Below, one piece after another: positions 1 to 8,396 of a DNA stretch of 64,000 nucleotides. The first letter of the stretch is position 1. Each line of letters starts with the position of its first letter. A program made the translations under genes and the position numbers. Origin of the DNA: Streptomyces katrae (GTDB lineage: Bacteria; Actinomycetota; Actinomycetes; Streptomycetales; Streptomycetaceae); contig NZ_JNZY01000044.1 of NCBI RefSeq assembly GCF_000717655.1, positions 1-64,000 of the forward strand, in the 5' to 3' direction. The notes under the pieces are model-generated. The model was not told the DNA's origin and ran no database searches. It saw only the letters and a list, made by a program, of their open reading frames with translations.

Positions 1-228
1 CCCTTCCTGAGGCCCTGCTTACCGCTGCCTTAAGCGGACCCTAAGGATCTTCGGGACGGCCCCGAAAGGGGTGGAACCGCTGGTGCGGAGGGTTAGCTTG
101 GCGGGGCCAGGGAGGCCTGAGGCGGCGCCGGACCCGACGGGGGGCGGCGCCGCCCAGCCCGGTTCCCGGCGCTCCCGGCGCACCCACGACCGTGGTGCCC
201 GCACCGCCGCTCCGAAGGAGATCCACCC

Positions 229-1272
229 ATGCCCGCACGCCGCCGCACCGTGACCCGTATCGCCGCAGCCGGCCTGGCCCCGCTCGCGGTGGCCGCGTAC
301 GCAGCAGGGCCGGCGGCCGCCCACGGCTCGATGACGGACCCGGTCAGCCGGGTGGCGGCCTGCTACGCGGAGGGGCCGGAGTCGCCGAAGTCGGCGGCCT
401 GCAAGGCCGCGGTGGCGGCGAGCGGCGCGCAGGCGTTCTACGACTGGAACGCGGTCAACATCGCCAACGCGGCCGGCAACCACCGGGCGTTGATCCCGAA
501 CGGCCAGCTCTGCTCCGCGGGCAACGACAAGTACCGGGGTCTGGACCTGGCCCGCGCCGACTGGCCGGCCGGCCCGATGTCCGCGGGCGAGCACACGTTC
601 CGGTACAAGGGGACCGCCCCCCACAAGGGCTCCTTCGAGCTGTACATCACGAAGGACGGCTACGACCCGGCGAAGCCGCTGAAGTGGTCCGACCTGGAGC
701 CGGCACCGTTCGCGCAGGCCACCGACCCGGGCATGCAGAACGGGGACTACGTCTTCTCCGGCAGCGTGCCGAACAAGTCCGGGCGGCACCTGATCTACAG
801 CATCTGGCAGCGCTCGGACAGCCCGGAGGCCTTCTACACCTGCTCCGACGTGGTGTTCGGCAAGGACAACGGCGGGAGCGGCGCGAGCGCAGGCACGGGC
901 GGCAACGGTGGCGGCACCGGCACCACGCCGAGTACGAAGCCGAGTACGAAGCCGAGCGCCAAGCCTTCCGCCGACCGCCCCTCGGACGTGCCCAAGGCCC
1001 CGACGGACCAGCAGATCGCCGACGGCGAGGGCAAGTCCACGGTGGAGCACAACGGCCACGGCGACAACGACCCGAGGACGAACGGCAGCACCGCCCTCGC
1101 CCCGGTCCCGTCGGAGTCCTCCGCGGGCACCACCAACCTGGCCGAGACCGGTGGCGGCAGCGCCACCCCGGCGATCGCGATCGCCGGGGCCGGCGTGCTG
1201 GCCCTCGGTGCGGCCGTGCTGTTCGGCGTGGCCCGACGCCGTGCGACGACGCCGGGCCGGCACGGCCGCTAG
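229..1272 (+). CDS. AA10 lytic polysaccharide monooxygenase with LAXTG sorting signal
   Basis: Secreted copper enzyme that oxidatively cleaves chitin or cellulose (AA10 family), 347 residues. The signal peptide ends in PAAA, and cleavage before His32 would expose the N-terminal His of the copper histidine brace (AHGSMTDPVSR). The second brace His is probably in AGEHTFRYKG and the axial aromatic in SPEAFYTCSDV. The catalytic domain (about 32-220) is followed by a Gly/Thr/Lys/Pro linker with TKPSTKPSAKPS repeats. Then come LAETG (304-308), a hydrophobic helix and ARRR, which is a class E sortase type signal, so the enzyme is probably held on the wall rather than released. A strong RBS, GAAGGAG, lies 8 nt before the ATG. 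The family is clear; the substrate is not determined from sequence. Convergent with the lipase. Confidence 0.93.
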   Translation: MPARRRTVTRIAAAGLAPLAVAAYAAGPAAAHGSMTDPVSRVAACYAEGPESPKSAACKAAVAASGAQAFYDWNAVNIANAAGNHRALIPNGQLCSAGNDKYRGLDLARADWPAGPMSAGEHTFRYKGTAPHKGSFELYITKDGYDPAKPLKWSDLEPAPFAQATDPGMQNGDYVFSGSVPNKSGRHLIYSIWQRSDSPEAFYTCSDVVFGKDNGGSGASAGTGGNGGGTGTTPSTKPSTKPSAKPSADRPSDVPKAPTDQQIADGEGKSTVEHNGHGDNDPRTNGSTALAPVPSESSAGTTNLAETGGGSATPAIAIAGAGVLALGAAVLFGVARRRATTPGRHGR

Positions 1273-1279
1273 GGGGTGT

Positions 1280-1295
1280 CGGACCGGCTGGTCCG
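1280..1295. terminator. Small hairpin between LPMO and lipase
   Basis: CGGACC-GGCT-GGTCCG gives a 6-bp stem with a 4-nt loop, 8 nt after the LPMO stop codon and 27 nt before the lipase stop. There is no U-tract. It is plausible as a weak bidirectional terminator for this convergent pair. Confidence 0.45.
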
Positions 1296-1321
1296 GCGGG
1301 ACTGCCTGTGCGTCGGCATCG

Positions 1322-2188
1322 TCACTCGAAGACCGACGCGCAGGTGGTGCGGGAGGCGTGCGCCGGGTCGAGGGCGTTGACCGCCTCGTGCCAGGCGATC
1401 CGGTCGGTGAGTCCGATGGCGACGTGCTCGGAGAGGTCCAGGGGGCACAGGTCCTGGAGCACGACGTTCCGTACGTTGGAGCCGGTCCCCTCGAGGAAAG
1501 CGCTCCGGTAGGGCGTGACGACCTCGTCGTACTTGGTCGCGATGACGGTGTACTGGACCCCGGGGACGGTGTCCCCGCCGGCGTTCAGCTTGGTGACGAA
1601 GGGGGATCCGGCGATCTGGTCGGCCAGCCCCGGGGTCGCGGAGCTGATCAGGTCCTCGGCGCCGGGGAAGTAGGGGAGCAGCTGGGTGAGTCCGCTCAGG
1701 GTGGTGCCGTGGTTGTCGGGGGCGAGCCCGACCAGGGCGTTGACCTTGGGGGCACCGCCGAGGAACTTGAGGTAGTAGTTCGGCATCATGCCGCCCTGCG
1801 AGTGGCCGACGATGTCGGTCTTCGCGGCTCCGGTGGAGGCCAGCACCTTGTCCACGAAGACGTCGAGCTGCCCGGCGGACTTGTCGATGGGGCCGAGCCC
1901 GTTGAAGAAGGGCACGCCGGGCAGCTGCCCGTAGTCGAGCGAGTAGACGCAGTAGCCGCGGTGGACGAGGTAGGGGGCGAATCCGAGCCAGTTGTCGACG
2001 GAGTTCCCGAACGTGCCGTGGACGAGGACGACGGGGCGGGGATGGGCGGCGGAGGGCTTGCAGGACCAGTTGTTCCAGCCGCTGCTGGGTGCGGACGCGG
2101 CCTGCGCGGCGCCGGTGGGGGCGACGAGGGCGGCAGCGGCGAGGGTGAGGACGGCCAGCGGGCGGAGCAGGCGTCGCCAGGGCAGCAT
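1322..2188 (-). CDS. Secreted lipase / alpha-beta hydrolase (lipase class 2 type)
   Basis: 288 residues with an N-terminal signal peptide (RRLLRPLAVLTLAAAALV, cut near AQAA). An alpha/beta hydrolase fold follows: the oxyanion region is PVVLVHGTFGN and the nucleophile elbow is GHSQGG with Ser130. This pattern fits secreted Streptomyces triacylglycerol lipases/esterases; acid and His partners are expected in the C-terminal third (candidate Asp in IATKYDEVVTP). Cysteines at both ends suggest a disulfide-stabilised extracellular protein. RBS AAGGAG lies 8 nt before the ATG. Divergent from the acyl-CoA dehydrogenase-like gene and sharing with it a region with two TTAC-N6-GTAR boxes, which suggests coregulation of lipid breakdown. 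Confidence 0.9.
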   Translation of the reverse strand: MLPWRRLLRPLAVLTLAAAALVAPTGAAQAASAPSSGWNNWSCKPSAAHPRPVVLVHGTFGNSVDNWLGFAPYLVHRGYCVYSLDYGQLPGVPFFNGLGPIDKSAGQLDVFVDKVLASTGAAKTDIVGHSQGGMMPNYYLKFLGGAPKVNALVGLAPDNHGTTLSGLTQLLPYFPGAEDLISSATPGLADQIAGSPFVTKLNAGGDTVPGVQYTVIATKYDEVVTPYRSAFLEGTGSNVRNVVLQDLCPLDLSEHVAIGLTDRIAWHEAVNALDPAHASRTTCASVFE

Positions 2189-2272
2189 CGAGTGATCTCC
2201 TTGATGGGTCAGGGAAAGACGTGGGGGTTCGTCCCGTGATCCGGATCACAAGGGGGTGCTGCTTCGGCCAAA

Positions 2273-2313
2273 TTACGGGCGAGTAGTAAAACTTGGAAGT
2301 TACGCGTCAGTAA
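2273..2313. promoter_or_regulatory. Two TTAC-N6-GTA(A/G) boxes, candidate operator
   Basis: Within the divergent lipase/acyl-CoA dehydrogenase promoter region, TTAC-GGGCGA-GTAG (2273-2286) and TTAC-GCGTCA-GTAA (2300-2313) form two imperfect palindromes with centres 27 bp apart. The arms resemble operators of TetR-type regulators of lipid genes; this is inference. No matching regulator gene is adjacent. Confidence 0.4.
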
Positions 2314-2390
2314 AAAATGCGTGTCGCCCCCTGCCCCCGCACGCCCCCGGGACAATGGAGACCCCTACTCCGCGCGAGGTGAGTGATCGG

Positions 2391-3530
2391 ATGCAGTGGG
2401 CTCCCGGTGCGGGCACGGCCCTGGCCACCCCGCCCGATCTGGCGGCCGACCCGCTCGTTTCCGCGGTCGCCGAGGTCGCCGTGGGCACGCTGGGGCCCGT
2501 CGCGGAGGAGACCGCCCAGGAGGGCGTGCCGCGTTCGCACCTCGACGCCCTCGCCCGCTGCGGCGCGTACGGGGCGCTCGGCCACACACCCCGCCCCGAG
2601 AGCGGGCTGACCACGCGTCAAGTGGTCCGCGAGGTGAACGAGTTGCTGTCGGCGGCGGACCCGTCCACGTGGTTCGTGCACACCCAGCACTTCGCCCTCG
2701 TGAAGGCACTTGACGCGGCCACCGGGGCGGAGGCGGCCGCGCTGCGCGAGCAGTGGGCGCCCGCGCTCGCCTCGGGTGCCAGGCGGGGCACGGCCGGTTT
2801 CGCCTTCTTGCGGCACGCCCGGCCGCCCGTCACCGCCGAACCGGTCGCCGACGGGTGGCGGCTGCGCGGCCGGGTGCCCTGGATGACCGGCTGGGGCCTC
2901 ACCGACGTGGTGTACCTGGGGGCCCTCGCCCCGGACGACCGGGTGCTGTTCGCTGCCGTGGCCTGCGGGCCGGACGGCGACCCCGGGCTGGTCGCGGGCG
3001 GATCCGCGCCGCTGTGGGCGATGAACGGCACCCGCACGGTGGCGGTGGAGGTACGCGACGTCCTCGTCCCGCGGAGCGCGGTGGTCTCCGTACGGCCCCG
3101 GGCGGAGTGGGCCCGTGCATACGACCTCGAGAACGCGAACGCCCACCCCGCCGTGTTCGGCCATGTGCGCGCCGCGGCCGACTTCCTTCTGCGGTCGGCC
3201 CCCGCCGCAGGCAGCGCGTACGAGGAGCTCGGCCACCGGGTGGCGCACGAGGCGGCCCGGCTGCGCTCGGAGGCCTACGCCCTGCGCGACGAACTCCCGC
3301 CGGAGGAGCGGGTCGAGGACCGGCTGGCGCTCCGGGCGGCCGCCCTGGAGCTCGGTGTACGGGCGGCCACCGCCTGCGTCGCCGCGACGGGTGGCCGGGC
3401 GATCTCGTACGGGAACACCGCCGGCCGCCTCGCCCGCGAGGCCCAGTTCCACCTGATCCAGGCCCAGACCTCCCGGCTCCGCACCGAAATGGCCCGGCGC
3501 CTGCTGGTCGGGCTGCAGGGCGACCGCTAG
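2391..3530 (+). CDS. Acyl-CoA dehydrogenase-like flavoprotein
   Basis: About 379 residues from the ATG at 2391, which has GAGGTGA 8 nt upstream; an ATG at 2355 in the same frame would add 12 residues but lacks a good RBS. Residues resemble the N-terminal, middle and C-terminal domains of the acyl-CoA dehydrogenase/oxidase superfamily (VNELLSAADPSTWFVHTQH, PWMTGWGLTDVVYLGA, ALELGVRAATACVAATGGR). The usual catalytic Glu motif of fatty-acyl dehydrogenases is not evident. The C-terminus GGRAISYGNTAGRLARE is closer to the distant ACAD/hydroxylase-like branch, so the reaction is uncertain. Convergent with the ImuB-like gene across an extremely strong shared hairpin. Confidence 0.78.
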   Translation: MQWAPGAGTALATPPDLAADPLVSAVAEVAVGTLGPVAEETAQEGVPRSHLDALARCGAYGALGHTPRPESGLTTRQVVREVNELLSAADPSTWFVHTQHFALVKALDAATGAEAAALREQWAPALASGARRGTAGFAFLRHARPPVTAEPVADGWRLRGRVPWMTGWGLTDVVYLGALAPDDRVLFAAVACGPDGDPGLVAGGSAPLWAMNGTRTVAVEVRDVLVPRSAVVSVRPRAEWARAYDLENANAHPAVFGHVRAAADFLLRSAPAAGSAYEELGHRVAHEAARLRSEAYALRDELPPEERVEDRLALRAAALELGVRAATACVAATGGRAISYGNTAGRLAREAQFHLIQAQTSRLRTEMARRLLVGLQGDR

Positions 3531-3594
3531 GGGGTGTCTGACGGATCAGGGTCGGACCCGGGCTGTCCGACCCTGATCCGTCAGACACCCCCTA
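3528..3594. terminator. 29-bp perfect bidirectional terminator containing both stop codons
   Basis: Left arm 3528-3556 and right arm 3566-3594 are perfect reverse complements (29 bp) around a 9-nt loop (CCCGGGCTG). The first three bases are the TAG stop of the upstream plus-strand gene. The last three are the TAG stop, read on the minus strand, of the ImuB-like gene. It ends two converging transcripts. Confidence 0.88.
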
Positions 3595-4581
3595 AGCGGC
3601 CCTGTGGAAGGTGGCGGCCGGGCGGACCGTGCCCGGGCCGAAGCGGGCGTTCGCGCGGTCGACGGCCGCCTCCACCGTCAGGCGGGCCTCGCGGACCGGG
3701 TCCAGCGAGATCTGCCGGGGCACCCGCTCGGCGTCCGTGAGGTCCTCGGCGCGCAGCACCATGCCGGTCAGCCGGGCCCGTTGCAGCCCGGCCGCGTCCA
3801 GCAGGCGGTACGCCGCCGCCCTCAGGTCCTCGTCGTGCGCGGACGCCTCCGTGAGCCGCCGGGTCCGCTCCCAGCGGGTGCCACCGGCGAACTGCAGGGT
3901 CAGCGACAGGGACCGGGCGGCCTGACGGCGGCCGCGCAGTACCGCACCCAGCCGGACCACCAGGCCGAGGAGCACGGCCCGGGCGTGCGGGCCGTCGAGC
4001 TCGTGCCGGGTGAAGCCGCTGCGGACGGCGGCCGACGCGGGCAGGTCCTTCGGGGTGACGGGGCGCGGGTCGATCCCGCGGGCGCGCTCCGCGGCCAGCC
4101 GGCCCGCCCGCCGGCCCAGGATCCGTTCGACGGTGCCCGGGGAGACGGCCGCGACCGCGCCGACCGTGTGCAGCCCGTACCCGCGCAGTGCCTCCGCCTG
4201 CTTGGGGCCGATGCCGTGCAGGGCCTCCACCGGCAGCGGCCCGAGGAAGGCGCCGACCCCGCCCTCCGGCACGGCCAGGACGCCGCCGGGTCCGGGCACC
4301 CGGGCGGAGGCCGTCGCCGCCACCGCCCAGGTCCCGGCGACCCCGATCCGTACGTCCGTGCCCAGCCGGGCGACCGCGCGCAGCCGTACCAGCTCGGCGA
4401 TCCGGCAGGCGTCCGCCCCGAAGTACCGCCGGGCGCCGCGTACGTGCACCAGCGCGGCCCGGGGCGGCAGGGCCTGCACCGTCGGGGAGAACTCCCGCAG
4501 GAGTTCCAGGACTTCGCGGTACCCCTCCTCGGTCAGCGCCGGAGCGCACCGTACGTGCAGGACGCCGTTGGCCGGGGTCAT
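3592..4581 (-). CDS. ImuB-like, catalytically inactive Y-family DNA polymerase
   Basis: 329 residues, starting with an ATG that overlaps the dnaE2 stop (ATGA, 4578-4581), so the two are translationally coupled. Thumb and little-finger parts are recognisable: HhH-like LHGIGPKQAEALRGYGLHTV, then RRLTEASAHDEDLRAAAYRL. The catalytic residues of Y-family polymerases are missing: the HVDxDxF motif is HVRCAP (Arg11) and the SxDE motif is replaced by PPRA (39-42). The region before it is about 50 residues shorter than in DinB. This is the pattern of mycobacterial ImuB, a non-catalytic adaptor for DnaE2 and the sliding clamp; PRQISLDP near the C-terminus is a possible weak clamp-binding motif. I see no ImuA' homologue in the window. 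Confidence 0.85.
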   Translation of the reverse strand: MTPANGVLHVRCAPALTEEGYREVLELLREFSPTVQALPPRAALVHVRGARRYFGADACRIAELVRLRAVARLGTDVRIGVAGTWAVAATASARVPGPGGVLAVPEGGVGAFLGPLPVEALHGIGPKQAEALRGYGLHTVGAVAAVSPGTVERILGRRAGRLAAERARGIDPRPVTPKDLPASAAVRSGFTRHELDGPHARAVLLGLVVRLGAVLRGRRQAARSLSLTLQFAGGTRWERTRRLTEASAHDEDLRAAAYRLLDAAGLQRARLTGMVLRAEDLTDAERVPRQISLDPVREARLTVEAAVDRANARFGPGTVRPAATFHRAA

Positions 4582-7500
4582 CCCGCGCTCCCCGGGCTGG
4601 AGTGCCACAGCTTGCGGCCGGTCGCGGCGCGGTCGCCGGCCGGCTGGAGGTCGGCCCACGGGTTCATCTCGTACCCGGTGGGCAGGTGGATGCGGCGCCC
4701 CGAGCCGGCGGGGCCGGATGTGTCCCCGGCACCCGGCAGCGGCTCCGCCAGGCGGGCCGCGACCGCGTCCAGCCCGCCCGCCGCCCGCAGTTCCACCAGC
4801 TCGGCCAAGTCCCAGGCCGCCGCGCCGACCACGCTCAGGCTCTGCGGTCCGCGCCGCTGGACGACGCCCCGCACCAGCAGCAGGAACGAGTGGAAGACGG
4901 TGTGCGCGCACGCCTCGTGGCTGTCGTCGAAGAAGGCCAGGTCGACCAGGCCCGTCCCGTCGTCCAGCGTGGTGAAGACGACCCGCTTCCCGGACCGGAT
5001 CGGCGGGGTCTGGGTGGCCGCCTTGGCCCCTGCGACCAGTACCGTCCGGCCGTGCTCGACCTCGCGGAGCCTGCTGGCGGGGACGGCACCCAGTTCCGCC
5101 AGGAAGGCGTGGTGGTCCTCCATCAGGTGCCGCGAGGCGTCCATGCCGAGCACGCCCAGCTCCGCGCTGAGCCGCTCCGCCTCGTTCAGGTCGGGCAGGC
5201 CGACCGGGGCCGTCGACCGCCCGCCGCCCAGCGGGAGCTGGACGCTGCCCGGCCGGGCACCCGCCGAGCGCTGCGTGCCGTGCAGCTCGGCCACGTGCAG
5301 CAGCAGGTCGCGCCGGTTGGCGCCGAAGGCGTCCAACGCCCCGACCTGGGCGAGCCTCTGGGCGACGGGCCGGCCCGGGTGCGCCCGGTCCCAGAAGTCG
5401 CGCAGCGATCCGTACGGCTGCCCTTCCTCGATCCGGAGCGCCTGGGCCTCGCTGATGCCGTGGACGTCGGCCAGGGCCAGCCGGAGCCCCCACACCGCAG
5501 GAGCCCCAGCTTCGGACACCAGTTCGATCCGGTGGGCGACCGCCGACCGGTTCACGTCCAGCGGCAGCACCGGCACGCCCCGGCGCCGCGCGTCCGCCAG
5601 CAGCAGCCGCTTCGGGTACATCCCCGGGTCGTGCGTGAGCAGCCCGGCATAGAAAGCGGCCGGGTGGTGCGCCTTCAGCCATGCCGACTGGTACGTCGGC
5701 ACGGCGAAGGCCACCGCGTGCGCCTTGCAGAAGCCGTACGAGCCGAACGCCTCGACGATCTCCCAGGTCCGGCCGATCACCTCGGCCGAGTAGCCCCGTT
5801 CGCCCGCCTTCACCGCGAACCATACCTTGATCCGCGCCTGCGACTCCGGGTCGGAGAGCCCGCGCCGCACCCGGTCCGCCTCGTCGCGCCCGCAGCCCGT
5901 CATGACGTGGACGATCTCGATGATCTGCTCGTGGAAGACCACCACCCCGTACGTCTCGCGCAGCGCCTCCGCCAGGTGCTCGTGCGGGAAACGGACCGGG
6001 GCCCGCCCGTGCCGCGCCTCGATGAACGGCCGCACCATGTCGGCGGCGACCGGGCCGGGCCGGAACAGCGAGATGTCGACGACCAGGTCGTGGAAGGTCG
6101 ACGGCTGGAGCCGCCCCACCAGGTCGCGCTGGCCCGGCGACTCGATCTGGAAGCAGCCCAGCGTCTCGGCCGAGCGGATCAGCTCGTACGTGGGCCCGTC
6201 GCCCGGCGGGACCTGCGCCGGGTCGTCCAGGTCGAGCTCTTCCCCCGTACCGCGCCGGATCTCCGCGACGGCATGTGCCATCGCGGACTGCATCCGCACG
6301 CCCAGCACGTCGAGCTTGAGCAGCCCGAGGTCCTCCACGTCGTCCTTGTCGAACTGGGACATCGGGAACCCCTCGCCGCTGGTCGGCACCACGGGGGTAC
6401 GCTCCAGCAGCGAGGCGTCGGAGAGCAGCACCCCGCACGGGTGCATGGCGATCCCGCGCGGCAGCCCGTCCAGCGCCTCGACGAGCTCCCACAGCCGCCC
6501 GTGCTCCTCGCCGCGCACATCGCGCAGTTCGGGCAGTTCGGCCAGGGCCGCGCGGGCGTCGCGGGCCCGGATGTGCGGGAAGGCCTTGGCGAGCCGGTCG
6601 ACGGTGGCCGGGTCCATGGACAGGGCGGCGCCGACGTCGCGGATCGCGTGCCGGACCCGGTAGGTCTCGGGCATGGAGACGGTGGCGACGCGCTCGGTGC
6701 CGAAGCGGTCGATGATCCGCCGGTAGACCTCCAGCCGGCGGGCGGACTCCACGTCGATGTCGATGTCGGGCAGGACCCGGCGGCGCTTGGACAGGAAGCG
6801 CTCCATCAGCAGGCCCTGCTCGACGGGGTCGGCGTGGGCGATGCCGAGGAGGTGGTTGACGAGGGAGCCGGCGCCGGAGCCCCGGGCAGCCACCCGGATG
6901 CCCATGGCGCGTACGTCGTCCACGACTTGAGCGACCGTCAGGAAGTACGAGGCGTAGCCGTGGTAGGCGATGATGTCCAGCTCGTGGTGCATCCGCTCCC
7001 AGTACGCGCGGTCGTCGGCGTAGCCGCGCAGCACCATGCCGGCGGAGGCCCGGGAGGCCAGGACCCGCTGCGCGGTGCGGTGGGCCGCGCCGACGAGGTG
7101 GGCCTCGGGGAAGTGCACGGAGCCGATGCCGAGGTCGTCCTCGGGGTCCACCGAGCAGGCCTCGGCGGTACGCCGGGTCTCCGCGAGCAGCCGGCGCGCG
7201 TCGGCGGGGTGCAGGCCGGCGGCCCGCGCGATCCGGTCGGCGGTCTCGGCCATGGCGGCGGGGTCCTTGAGCCAGCGCTCGCCGCCGTCGAGGGGGCCAC
7301 GGGGGTCGACGGGGACGAGGCGGCGGGCCGAGTCGAGGATGTCGGCGACCGGACCCTGGCCGGGGTCGGCATACCGGACGGCGTTGGTGAGCACGGCCGG
7401 GACGCCCTGCTCGGCGGCGAAGCCGACCGTACGGGCGGCCAGGCGCAGCGAGCCGGGGCCGGTGCCGGTGCGGCCGTGGTGGACGGCCTCCAGGCGCAGC

Positions 7501-8087
7501 GAGTCCCCGTAGACCTCCCGCCAGGGCGCGAGGAGCCGGGCGGCCCGGTCCGGACGGCCGGCGGCGAGCGCCCGCCCCACCTCGGACCCGGGCCCGAGCA
7601 GTACGCAGACCCCGAGGCCGCGCAGTTCCGCCCAGGGGACGACGGGCTGGGCCTGGGCCGCGCCGCCGGTGCCCGCGTGGGCCGCCGTGACCATCCTGCA
7701 CAGTTCGGCCCAGCCGGTGGCGCCGTCGCGGGCCAGGAAGGTGGCCCGGGGTGCGGACTCGTCGACGAAGGCGCCGCCCGCGACGGGGGTCCGCCGCCGG
7801 GAGGACGCCTCTCCGGTGCCGCCGTGCCCGGATCCGCCCGGGCGGGCACGGCCCGCCGCGGGTGCAGGGGCGTGCGACACGGCCAGGTCGGCCCCGAACA
7901 GGGGCCGGATCCCGGCCTTCGCGCAGGCCTTCGCGAACCGCACCGCCCCCGCGAGGGTGTCGCGGTCGGTCAGGGCGAGGGCGTCCATGCCCCGCTCGAC
8001 GGCTCGCTCCGCCAGCCGTTCGGGGTGGGAGCCTCCGTAGCGCATGGAGAACCCCGAAACGGTGTGCAGATGCGTAAAACCAGGCAC
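4578..8087 (-). CDS. dnaE2: Error-prone DNA polymerase III alpha subunit DnaE2
   Basis: C-family polymerase for translesion synthesis and damage-induced mutagenesis, 1169 residues. The chosen GTG start at 8087 gives the family N-terminus (M/V)PGFTHLHTVSGFSMRYG and has AGGAGG 6 nt upstream. The N-terminal PHP domain (HLHT, LTDRDTL) is followed by the polymerase core with the catalytic PDIDIDVES motif and by SLFRPGPVAADMVRPF and GYSAEVIGRTWEIVEAF. An OB-fold (VVFTTLDDGTGLVDLAFF) precedes the typical end RKLWHSSPG. It forms an operon with the ImuB-like gene. A LexA-like box about 75 bp upstream implies SOS control. Confidence 0.96.
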   Translation of the reverse strand: MPGFTHLHTVSGFSMRYGGSHPERLAERAVERGMDALALTDRDTLAGAVRFAKACAKAGIRPLFGADLAVSHAPAPAAGRARPGGSGHGGTGEASSRRRTPVAGGAFVDESAPRATFLARDGATGWAELCRMVTAAHAGTGGAAQAQPVVPWAELRGLGVCVLLGPGSEVGRALAAGRPDRAARLLAPWREVYGDSLRLEAVHHGRTGTGPGSLRLAARTVGFAAEQGVPAVLTNAVRYADPGQGPVADILDSARRLVPVDPRGPLDGGERWLKDPAAMAETADRIARAAGLHPADARRLLAETRRTAEACSVDPEDDLGIGSVHFPEAHLVGAAHRTAQRVLASRASAGMVLRGYADDRAYWERMHHELDIIAYHGYASYFLTVAQVVDDVRAMGIRVAARGSGAGSLVNHLLGIAHADPVEQGLLMERFLSKRRRVLPDIDIDVESARRLEVYRRIIDRFGTERVATVSMPETYRVRHAIRDVGAALSMDPATVDRLAKAFPHIRARDARAALAELPELRDVRGEEHGRLWELVEALDGLPRGIAMHPCGVLLSDASLLERTPVVPTSGEGFPMSQFDKDDVEDLGLLKLDVLGVRMQSAMAHAVAEIRRGTGEELDLDDPAQVPPGDGPTYELIRSAETLGCFQIESPGQRDLVGRLQPSTFHDLVVDISLFRPGPVAADMVRPFIEARHGRAPVRFPHEHLAEALRETYGVVVFHEQIIEIVHVMTGCGRDEADRVRRGLSDPESQARIKVWFAVKAGERGYSAEVIGRTWEIVEAFGSYGFCKAHAVAFAVPTYQSAWLKAHHPAAFYAGLLTHDPGMYPKRLLLADARRRGVPVLPLDVNRSAVAHRIELVSEAGAPAVWGLRLALADVHGISEAQALRIEEGQPYGSLRDFWDRAHPGRPVAQRLAQVGALDAFGANRRDLLLHVAELHGTQRSAGARPGSVQLPLGGGRSTAPVGLPDLNEAERLSAELGVLGMDASRHLMEDHHAFLAELGAVPASRLREVEHGRTVLVAGAKAATQTPPIRSGKRVVFTTLDDGTGLVDLAFFDDSHEACAHTVFHSFLLLVRGVVQRRGPQSLSVVGAAAWDLAELVELRAAGGLDAVAARLAEPLPGAGDTSGPAGSGRRIHLPTGYEMNPWADLQPAGDRAATGRKLWHSSPGSAG

Positions 8088-8159
8088 CCGCGGCCTCCTG
8101 CTTCGCTCGAACGTGAACACCACCCCCGTCTCCACCATAGAGCAATTCGAATATCCGTG

Positions 8160-8175
8160 CGAAACATTCGTTCGA
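8160..8175 (-). promoter_or_regulatory. Candidate LexA (SOS) box upstream of dnaE2
   Basis: Read on the minus strand: TCGAAC-GAAT-GTTTCG. The actinobacterial consensus is TCGAAC-N4-GTTCGA, so the left half is perfect and the right half keeps GTT. It lies about 75 bp upstream of the dnaE2 GTG. TATTCGAAT and TATGGT follow it and may include the -10. Confidence 0.5.
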
Positions 8176-8396
8176 TGGTCCAGCCTCCGCACGAGGGTGT
8201 GGATCAGGCCGAGCCGGCATGATCCACACGTCAGCCCGCGTCGATCCGCTCGGTGTCCGGGCCCGCCCAGGCGGCGGCCTCGGCCGGCGGGGTCCGGCAC
8301 GCGCGCTCGCCGCGTCGTTCCCTCGTTTCCCTCTCCCCTCCGCGCGACCCGTGCTTCCATCGCAGGAGCGGGGCGTCGGAGCGGGAGGGGACCGGG

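Noticed and set aside
4188..8222. Very long open frame on the plus strand opposite dnaE2
   Set aside because: High-GC third positions leave antisense frames open; the protein is Arg/Gly/Pro-rich with no known motifs, while the minus strand encodes a complete DnaE2.
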